11,857 nucleotides of DNA from assembly GCA_964370675.1 (NCBI GenBank), contig CAYJKC010000054.1, forward strand, positions 1 through 11,857, in the 5' to 3' direction. The notes beneath the pieces are model-generated. The model was not told the origin of the DNA. It did not search any database and saw nothing but the letters and a program-made list of their open reading frames with translations. Position numbers and translations under genes: made by a program. Positions 6,863 to 11,857 of this stretch are shown piece by piece. Numbering within the stretch: position 1 is the stretch's first letter; every line of letters begins with the position of its first letter. Source of the DNA: CAYJAD01 sp964370675. Lineage in GTDB: Bacteria > Desulfobacterota > Desulfovibrionia > Desulfovibrionales > Desulfovibrionaceae.

Positions 6863-7014
6863 GTAAAAGCAGGTCTTCCGGCTTACCTCACTTTTTCTAC
6901 CTTCCCAGATAATTCCAGTGGTATTCATTGAAAAAGCTGTTTTGAGGTTTACGGCGGCGGGTCCGCTCTCGATTTTAACGAGATTCCCTATTAAGCCCTC
7001 TATGGCACTTTTAC
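6863..7014 (-). ncRNA. Cobalamin (AdoCbl/B12) riboswitch aptamer
   Basis: Read on the minus strand, the segment has the conserved landmarks of the cobalamin riboswitch in order. These are GTGCC, AATAGGGAA, the stem TCTCG/CGAGA closing TTAAAAT, GCGGACCCGCCGCCGTAAACC, ACCACTGG, GGGAAGG, and the 3' B12 box AAGCCGGAAGACCTGC (6869-6885 region). GTAAAAG (7008-7014) and CTTTTAC (6863-6869) close it as a 7-bp P1 helix. It lies in the leader of cbiK and should reduce cbiK expression when cobalamin is plentiful. A terminator hairpin follows at 6764-6790, which points to transcriptional control. Confidence 0.95.
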
Positions 7015-7021
7015 TTGTGTT

Positions 7022-7051
7022 ACACTACACACTTAGCCAATCACTTGTCAA
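7022..7051 (-). promoter_or_regulatory. Sigma70-type promoter of the riboswitch-cbiK transcript
   Basis: On the minus strand, TTGACA (7046-7051) is a perfect -35 hexamer, followed after 18 bases by TAGTGT (7022-7027) as -10. The predicted start near 7015 falls one base before the first P1 base of the riboswitch (7014), which supports both calls. The cbiK leader would be about 310 bases. Confidence 0.72.
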
Positions 7052-7150
7052 CAAAACACACTTAATATTAAAAATTATATATCATATCAATCAATTAAAA
7101 AAATATATTATTAACTTGTATTATTTTTAAAATAACACCATTTTATAAAA

Positions 7151-7843
7151 ATGCTAACCGTTCATGATGTAACTATTCACAACTATATAAAACAAAGGCG
7201 TAAGACTTTATGTCTTAGTATTGCACCAAATGGCGAAGTCACTCTAAAGGTACCTATAGATATAAATGATAATCAAGTGCAAGATTTCATACTTCGCAAA
7301 AAGAAGTGGCTTCAAAAAAAGCTCCTACAATTTGCCGCCATCAATAACACACCTAAAAATCCGCTTGGCACAGGTACAACCATTTTATATTTAGGCGCAC
7401 CACATAAACTCATTATAGTTAACAGCACAAAGCAAAAAGAAGTTAGAATTGAAAATACTAATTTAATTCTGTTTACAACTCGTGAACATGATGAACGATA
7501 TCACTTAAGGATATTAGAAAAATTTTTTCTAGATCAAGCCCAGCGCATTTTTCATGAACGCCTAAGCCTTGCATTAAATCATTTTCCGCAAATGGCGCGT
7601 CCTGTGCTTAAGGTTCGTAAATATAAAAGTCGCTGGGGCAGTTATGCATCAAACCATGTGATGAGTTTAAATTCACTACTTATTCATACTAGCATACAAA
7701 CCATAGATTATATTATCATTCACGAGCTTTGCCATTATTATCATAAAGGGCATAATACTAACTTTTACGCTCTACTTAGCCAAATTATACCAGACTGGAA
7801 AAAGATTAAAAAAAACCTAGATAGCATGTATCTAGGTTTTTAA
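7151..7843 (+). CDS. YgjP/SprT-like M48-family metallopeptidase-like protein (DUF45)
   Basis: A 230-residue protein of the YgjP (DUF45, SprT-like) family. The N-terminal beta-rich part contains KTLCLSIAPNGEVTLKVP and FILRKKKWLQKKL. The family motif KSRWGS lies at 159-164, and the zinc motif HELCHYYHKGH places H191, E192 and H195 as HExxH with H201 as likely third ligand. No signal peptide or membrane segment is seen, so it is cytoplasmic. Family members are annotated as metal-dependent hydrolases or wrpA/YgjP, with no firmly settled role. The start is the first in-frame ATG that keeps the whole N-terminal domain. No Shine-Dalgarno-like sequence precedes it, and the upstream 70 bases are so AT-rich that I could not fix a promoter. 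The gene stands alone between two minus-strand units. Confidence 0.85.
   Translation: MLTVHDVTIHNYIKQRRKTLCLSIAPNGEVTLKVPIDINDNQVQDFILRKKKWLQKKLLQFAAINNTPKNPLGTGTTILYLGAPHKLIIVNSTKQKEVRIENTNLILFTTREHDERYHLRILEKFFLDQAQRIFHERLSLALNHFPQMARPVLKVRKYKSRWGSYASNHVMSLNSLLIHTSIQTIDYIIIHELCHYYHKGHNTNFYALLSQIIPDWKKIKKNLDSMYLGF
7808..7841. terminator. Bidirectional terminator inside the 3' end of the ygjP-like gene
   Basis: A perfect 8-bp stem, CCTAGATA (7816-7823) and TATCTAGG (7829-7836), with loop GCATG is flanked by eight A on the left (7808-7815) and five T on the right (7837-7841). It can end transcription in both directions: the plus-strand metalloprotein gene and the converging fdhE gene. The stem encodes the last codons (LDSMYLG) of the plus-strand protein. 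Confidence 0.88.
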
Positions 7844-7864
7844 TTGCATTCTGCAGCAGAAAAT

Positions 7865-8704
7865 TTAATCTATATTTTCAAGTGGCTTATAGCCTTTGTC
7901 TTGCATAAGAGCATCCATGGGCATAAGACAGTAAAGTAATATGGCTATAGGGATGTCTTCTGCTAAATCTCGAATATCTGGTACTAGCATATAATGTTTA
8001 CAAACTTCGCAGCCTTCAGCACGTTGTTGCACATTACCACCTTCAAGATCAAATACTAGACGACCTTCAGGTTTATTATCACCACAAGCTGGGCATACTG
8101 TACGAGGAAAACGCCAAGTAGAGCTACACATAGAACAATGTAAAAATCGGTGACCTTCAGTTGTTTGCAAATAACCAGCATTAGGTAAACTACCACAAGT
8201 CGGGCAATAGTTTATGCTCCATTCTTCTGGTTTTTTTGCATGTTTTGCTACCCTCAATGCAGCACAGCGTGCTAGATAATTAGAAGCAAAAGAAGCAGCA
8301 TATTTTTGCATGCCGTGTTTTTTGGCCCAAGCAGAAATACGATGCTTTTTTTGCAATAAGGTTAAGCTTGCAAGATGTTTACAGGCAGCAGGGTCTTTTT
8401 CTAAAAACTTAGCAAGTTCTTTTAATTCCTTGCTGTATTCTTTAACTTGCTTGGCCGCCACAAGACAGATTTCTTTACACGTGCCAAGTAAGGCATCATC
8501 TAAATATATGTCCAAATGTTCTTTATCGGCGCGACAAAAAGGGTCGCCAAAAATAATTTCATCATCTTCTGGAAAAATTGGTGGTGGCAATTCTTCTGCA
8601 AGTTTGTGACAACATTCTTCTAATGGTATAAAACATGATAAAAATGGTTCTGCGTAAGGGTATTGTGTTTTTAGCTGTTTCACAGTGGCAGAAGAAATAT
8701 GCAT
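7865..8704 (-). CDS. fdhE: Formate dehydrogenase accessory protein FdhE
   Basis: A 279-residue cytoplasmic protein needed for maturation of formate dehydrogenase. The C-terminal half carries the four CxxC pairs of the family as two rubredoxin-like metal sites: C167/C170 (CPTC), C190/C193 (CSMC), C204/C207 (CPAC) and C232/C235 (CEVC). The N-terminal half (1-150) is helical and also has many cysteines (C24, C31, C32, C57, C76, C80, C108, C147), which are not part of the family motif. Family members are thought to act on the catalytic subunit before Tat export. The ribosome site AGGTGA lies six bases from the ATG. It follows fdhB on the same strand but a strong hairpin intervenes, and I see no convincing separate promoter, so expression probably depends on read-through. 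Confidence 0.92.
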   Translation of the reverse strand: MHISSATVKQLKTQYPYAEPFLSCFIPLEECCHKLAEELPPPIFPEDDEIIFGDPFCRADKEHLDIYLDDALLGTCKEICLVAAKQVKEYSKELKELAKFLEKDPAACKHLASLTLLQKKHRISAWAKKHGMQKYAASFASNYLARCAALRVAKHAKKPEEWSINYCPTCGSLPNAGYLQTTEGHRFLHCSMCSSTWRFPRTVCPACGDNKPEGRLVFDLEGGNVQQRAEGCEVCKHYMLVPDIRDLAEDIPIAILLYCLMPMDALMQDKGYKPLENID

Positions 8705-8741
8705 AGTTCATCACCTCGTACAATTTGAAATTTTAAGCTTA

Positions 8742-8758
8742 AACCTTATTAAAAGGTT
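8742..8758. repeat. Small inverted repeat in the fdhE leader
   Basis: AACCTT (8742-8747) and AAGGTT (8753-8758) form a 6-bp inverted repeat around ATTAA. It lies between the fdhB/fdhE hairpin and the fdhE ribosome site. It may be a minor protein-binding site or chance in AT-rich DNA. Confidence 0.25.
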
Positions 8759-8765
8759 GAGTTAT

Positions 8766-8798
8766 AAAAATAAGGCCTCGGACTAAGCCGAGGCCTTA
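8766..8798 (-). terminator. Terminator or attenuator hairpin between fdhB and fdhE
   Basis: An 11-bp perfect, GC-rich inverted repeat (TAAGGCCTCGG at 8771-8781 and CCGAGGCCTTA at 8788-8798) has a 6-base loop and is followed on the minus strand by TTTTT (8766-8770). It lies 17 bases after the fdhB stop codon and 61 bases before the fdhE start. It is the strongest hairpin in the window and probably limits transcription into fdhE. Confidence 0.87.
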
Positions 8799-8815
8799 AG
8801 TATTAGTAAGCAGTA

Positions 8816-9457
8816 TTATGCTTCAGCATATTCACTATATTTTTTAGGGTCATCGACCACAATATAAATAACGCGAACAGAATCAGCATCTAGGGCTTTG
8901 GCTTTAGGATGTGTCTTTTTAAGTTCAGCAACCCTCTTTTCAGCAAGAGCAAGAATTTCTTCGCGCTCACCAAAAACCATAGCATCTGTTGGGCAAGAAA
9001 GAACACATGCTGGCTTACGTCCACCTTGAACGCGATCCAAACACATGGTGCACTTTGTTACCATTTTGTTAGCAGGGTTTTGACGTGGCACATTGTATGG
9101 GCACACACTAAGAGCTGTGTCAAAATCCATCTTTGCAGAGTCTTTTGTGTATATAACAGCACCAGTAGCGGCATCTACAGCGATTTCATCGCCAGTGGCT
9201 GCAGCTTGGCAAGGTGGAGTTACACAATGACGGCACATATCTGAGAAGAAGTACCAATAGGGTTTACCATTGGCTTCGCCTTCAGAAAAGCGCACTACTT
9301 TATAAGTTTCCGGAGTAAAGTCTGGTGGGTTTTGATAGGTCCCACGTTGCTCTGTCTTTACTGCGGCGAGTTGGTTCCATTGCTTGCAGGCTACCTGACA
9401 ACCACGGCAAGCAGTACAACGCGACGTATCAACTAATATAGATTTACCTTGAGACAT
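8816..9457 (-). CDS. fdhB: Formate dehydrogenase iron-sulfur (beta) subunit
   Basis: A 213-residue ferredoxin-like electron-transfer subunit. It has exactly 12 cysteines: C14, C17, C20, C24; C75, C78, C83, C119; C136, C139, C151, C155. They fall in motifs CTACRGCQVAC, CRHCVTPPC, SVCPYNVPR, CTMC and CVLSCP, enough for three 4Fe-4S clusters as in the two-subunit Desulfovibrio enzyme. It lacks the C-terminal membrane helix of the FdnH type, so the complex should be soluble. It has no signal peptide of its own and is expected to be exported together with the Tat-targeted catalytic subunit. Electrons would pass from FdhA to a periplasmic cytochrome, though none is encoded in the window. The start is fixed by a perfect GGAGG six bases upstream, overlapping the fdhA stop codon. 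Confidence 0.94.
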   Translation of the reverse strand: MSQGKSILVDTSRCTACRGCQVACKQWNQLAAVKTEQRGTYQNPPDFTPETYKVVRFSEGEANGKPYWYFFSDMCRHCVTPPCQAAATGDEIAVDAATGAVIYTKDSAKMDFDTALSVCPYNVPRQNPANKMVTKCTMCLDRVQGGRKPACVLSCPTDAMVFGEREEILALAEKRVAELKKTHPKAKALDADSVRVIYIVVDDPKKYSEYAEA

Positions 9458-9460
9458 GCG

Positions 9461-9468
9461 TCACCTCC
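9461..9468 (-). promoter_or_regulatory. Consensus ribosome binding site of fdhB overlapping the fdhA stop
   Basis: GGAGGTGA on the minus strand starts with the last base of the fdhA TAG stop and sits six bases from the fdhB ATG. It is the strongest ribosome site in the window. The 10-base gap suggests translational coupling and equal subunit synthesis. Confidence 0.85.
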
Positions 9469-11857
9469 TATACCTTGCTTACATTGACCATGAAGGCCTT
9501 GTATTCTGGTGTGCCGGTGTTACCATCACCCACATATGGTGTGAGTAAGTTTGCGGTATCGCCACAATTTTTGGGATATAACCAACCATAGTTATACGTC
9601 ATGCCCACTTGGTGTACGGTTTTACCGTCAATAGTTAATGGGATCATGCGTGTAGTAACCATAGCAACAGCTTCTAATTCGCCACGAGCAGACATAACTT
9701 TGATCTTATCGCCGTTTTGAATGCCTTTTTCCTTAGCTAGTTGATGACTCATTTCCACATAAGATTGAGGCATTGCTTCAGTTAGCCAGCTCTGCCAGCG
9801 AGTGAATGCACCTGTGCACCAATGTTCAGTGGATGAGTAAGTAGTCATAACTACTGGGAAGTTTGGATCTGCACTAGCAACTTTATCCTTATCTGTATTA
9901 AAGATTGGGATAATTGGGCTGTTGTGTTGTTTAGACATTAGGTTTTGCTTTAATGGGCTTTCTAATGGCTCATAGTGCTCTGGGAATGGACCTTCACCAA
10001 GACCAGGACCAAATAGAGATGCAACACCGTCTGGCTTCATGATGAATGGTAGTTTACCACCCTTCATGCCCATTGGTGGCCATGGACCGTCTGGCACGTC
10101 ACCAACCCACTTGCCATCTTTCCATGCAAGTAGAGCGCGTTTTGGATTGTATGGATTACCTTGTTGGTCAACTGACGCGCGGTTATAAACTACGCGACGG
10201 TTAAGAGGCCATGCATATGTCCAGTTAGGATATAGTCCAAGTTTGGTTGGGTCTTCCTTACCGCGACGAGCCATTAAGTTGGTGCCATCAGCAGTGAAGC
10301 TACCAGTAGCTAACCAGTTACCACCAGAGGTAGAACCATCAGCTAGCAATAGACCAAAGCTTGGTACAGTTTGACCTTTCTTGAAGTTCTTGCCACCAAC
10401 GGTGGTATCTTTTTCAAATTCACCATTGATACGACGAGCAACTTTAAGAGCGTCAAAGCTTCCCTTGGTGCCAGCGTCATAGTCAAAGCGTAAAGAAGTT
10501 ACTGCTTCAGCTAAGGTGCCACCTTCAGCTTTATACAATTCTTGGATTTTGTGCATAATGAGAGTCATCATGCCGCCAACGCTGTAGCAATTTTCTGGTG
10601 CAGGTGCAGCTTGGTTTAACCACTGCATCCAACGACCGGAGTTAGTTTGGCTACCAGATTTTTCTACGTTGGCACTGGCTGGAAGCAAGAAACATTCTGT
10701 TTTAATGTTTTTTGGATCCATGCCTGGTCCCTTCCAGAAAGAAGCTGTTTCATTATCAAAGATGTTAGCATGCACAAACCAATCAAGCTTGGTCATAGCA
10801 GAACGAATTTTATTTGAGTTTGGCAAACTACCACATGGGTTTTGACCAAGACAAACAAATCCCTTAATGCCACCTTTATACATGCGATCAAAAGTGTGCA
10901 ATACGTCACAGTTTTGACCATCATCTACCTTTGGTAACCAGTGGTAACCAAAGTCATTTTTCTTAACAGCAGCATCACCGTACCAAGATTTAAGCAAGCT
11001 TACCATATATTTTGGAGTATTGCCCCACCAGTTAGCAGACATTTCGTCAGCAGTTGATGGAGTTGCACCCTTTAAGTATGCATCAAGAGATGTGCGGCTT
11101 GCGCGTGGTACTGGCAAGTAACCTGGTAGGATGTGATAAAGTAAAGCGTGGTCAGTTGAACCTTGTACGTTAGGCTCACCGCGAAGTGCGTTAACACCAC
11201 CACCACAAATACCAATATTACCAAGCAATAATTGCATGATACAGAGGTTACGAATTCTTTGCACACCAATGGTACTTTGAGTTTGACCAAGAGCATACAT
11301 AATGGTTCCAGCACGGTCTTTAACACCAGTAGAAGCCATCATTTCGTAAACTTTTTGTAGTTCTTCTTTTGGAGTACCAGTGATAGCAGATACTTTTTCT
11401 AAAGTATAACGGCTATAGTGTTTCTCCATCATTTTAAGTACACAACGAGGATTTTGCAATGTCAAATCACGCACAGGCATGCTCTTGTTATCTTTATCAA
11501 GAGTCCAAGTTTTTTTGTCATACTTACGTGTTTTTGGATCATAACCAGTAAAGAGACCATCATTAAAACCAAAGTCTTTATTTACAATAAAGCTTGCATT
11601 GGTGTAGTTCTTTACATAGTCAGCAAAATATTTTTTATTTTCAATGATATACTTAATCATACCACCAATAAAGGCAGCATCAGTACCTGGGCGCAAGCAA
11701 ACATAAAGATCAGCTTGTGATGAGGTACGGGTAAAGCGTGGGTCAACGTGAATTAACTTTGCACCCGCAGCTTTAGCTTTTAATACCCATTTAAAAGAAA
11801 TGGGATGGTTTTCGGCAGCATTACTACCTTGGATAAGAATTACATCACTGTGTTGAA
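9468..11857 (-). CDS. fdhA: Formate dehydrogenase catalytic (alpha) subunit, N terminus missing
   Basis: About 796 codons of a molybdopterin oxidoreductase; the frame is open to the right edge. Reading in from the edge gives SDVILIQGSNAAENHPISFKW, then HVDPRFTRTSSQADLYVCLRPGTDAAFIGG, the bis-MGD-binding region of FdhA/FdnG. Later come LGNIGICGGGVNALRGEPNVQG and FVCLGQNPCGSLPN. The C-terminal dinucleotide-binding domain includes EHWCTGAFTRWQSWL, EMSHQLAKEKGIQNGDKIKVMSARGELEAVA and YNYGWLYP. The length fits the roughly 1000-residue Desulfovibrio enzymes, so about 200 residues are missing. These would hold the Tat signal, the 4Fe-4S motif and the catalytic Cys or selenocysteine, which therefore cannot be judged. 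It oxidises formate to CO2 (or the reverse) in the periplasm with Mo or W. An apparent TTG start at 11696 lies inside a conserved motif and is not a real start. Confidence 0.95.
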   Translation of the reverse strand, partial: QHSDVILIQGSNAAENHPISFKWVLKAKAAGAKLIHVDPRFTRTSSQADLYVCLRPGTDAAFIGGMIKYIIENKKYFADYVKNYTNASFIVNKDFGFNDGLFTGYDPKTRKYDKKTWTLDKDNKSMPVRDLTLQNPRCVLKMMEKHYSRYTLEKVSAITGTPKEELQKVYEMMASTGVKDRAGTIMYALGQTQSTIGVQRIRNLCIMQLLLGNIGICGGGVNALRGEPNVQGSTDHALLYHILPGYLPVPRASRTSLDAYLKGATPSTADEMSANWWGNTPKYMVSLLKSWYGDAAVKKNDFGYHWLPKVDDGQNCDVLHTFDRMYKGGIKGFVCLGQNPCGSLPNSNKIRSAMTKLDWFVHANIFDNETASFWKGPGMDPKNIKTECFLLPASANVEKSGSQTNSGRWMQWLNQAAPAPENCYSVGGMMTLIMHKIQELYKAEGGTLAEAVTSLRFDYDAGTKGSFDALKVARRINGEFEKDTTVGGKNFKKGQTVPSFGLLLADGSTSGGNWLATGSFTADGTNLMARRGKEDPTKLGLYPNWTYAWPLNRRVVYNRASVDQQGNPYNPKRALLAWKDGKWVGDVPDGPWPPMGMKGGKLPFIMKPDGVASLFGPGLGEGPFPEHYEPLESPLKQNLMSKQHNSPIIPIFNTDKDKVASADPNFPVVMTTYSSTEHWCTGAFTRWQSWLTEAMPQSYVEMSHQLAKEKGIQNGDKIKVMSARGELEAVAMVTTRMIPLTIDGKTVHQVGMTYNYGWLYPKNCGDTANLLTPYVGDGNTGTPEYKAFMVNVSKV

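Noticed and set aside
6918..7130. Plus-strand open frame of 70 codons
   Set aside because: It runs antisense through the cobalamin riboswitch and cbiK promoter, has no ribosome site and resembles no protein.
11694..11696. TTG as start codon of the formate dehydrogenase alpha subunit
   Set aside because: The frame stays open to the window edge and reads conserved FdhA sequence upstream (HVDPRFTRTSSQADLYVCL), so this codon is an internal leucine.
9468..11857. Frameshift or premature stop in fdhA
   Set aside because: The frame is continuous with conserved motifs throughout. No disruption is visible.

Overview
The window looks like chromosome from a low-GC member of the Desulfovibrionaceae or a close relative (a sulfate- or sulfite-reducing Desulfobacterota lineage). 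This rests on three things. The formate dehydrogenase is the two-subunit FdhAB type, whose small subunit has 12 cysteines and no membrane anchor. FdhE lies directly downstream of it. CbiK, the sirohydrochlorin cobaltochelatase, carries a signal peptide, as in the periplasmic Desulfovibrio form. The species cannot be named from the window. Intergenic DNA is very AT-rich. No mobile element, integrase, CRISPR array or rRNA is visible.

Layout. (1) Positions 1-90 hold the 3' end of a plus-strand tRNA-Asp(GUC) and its intrinsic terminator. (2) Positions 208-3109 hold a minus-strand pair read from its own promoter: a CgeB-like glycosyltransferase, then a protein with a degenerate kinase-like N-terminal half and a SAM methyltransferase C-terminal half. 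These probably modify a surface glycan. (3) Positions 3140-5806 hold a minus-strand metal-resistance operon. A CadC-like ArsR/SmtB repressor is followed 17 bases later by a P1B-2 Zn/Cd/Pb-exporting ATPase. The promoter sits inside a 20-bp-arm palindrome that is the likely operator. (4) Positions 5819-7051 hold minus-strand cbiK behind a complete cobalamin riboswitch with promoter, P1 helix, B12 box and a downstream terminator hairpin. (5) Positions 7151-7843 hold a plus-strand YgjP/SprT-like HExxH metalloprotein, convergent with the next operon and sharing a bidirectional terminator with it. (6) Positions 7865-11857 hold the minus-strand fdhA-fdhB-fdhE cluster. fdhA runs off the right edge of the window.

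How they work together. FdhA (Mo/W-bis-MGD catalytic subunit) and FdhB (three 4Fe-4S clusters) form a soluble periplasmic formate dehydrogenase, and FdhE assists its maturation. A strong hairpin between fdhB and fdhE probably keeps FdhE expression low. CbiK inserts cobalt into sirohydrochlorin, and its synthesis should be shut off when cobalamin binds the riboswitch. The neighbouring regulator and P-type ATPase export toxic divalent metals.

The most interesting parts are the compact promoter-operator of the arsR-like gene, the riboswitch and its alternative hairpins upstream of a periplasmic chelatase, the fdhB/fdhE attenuator, and the kinase-like/methyltransferase fusion paired with a glycosyltransferase. 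I did not find a clearly new multi-gene system.
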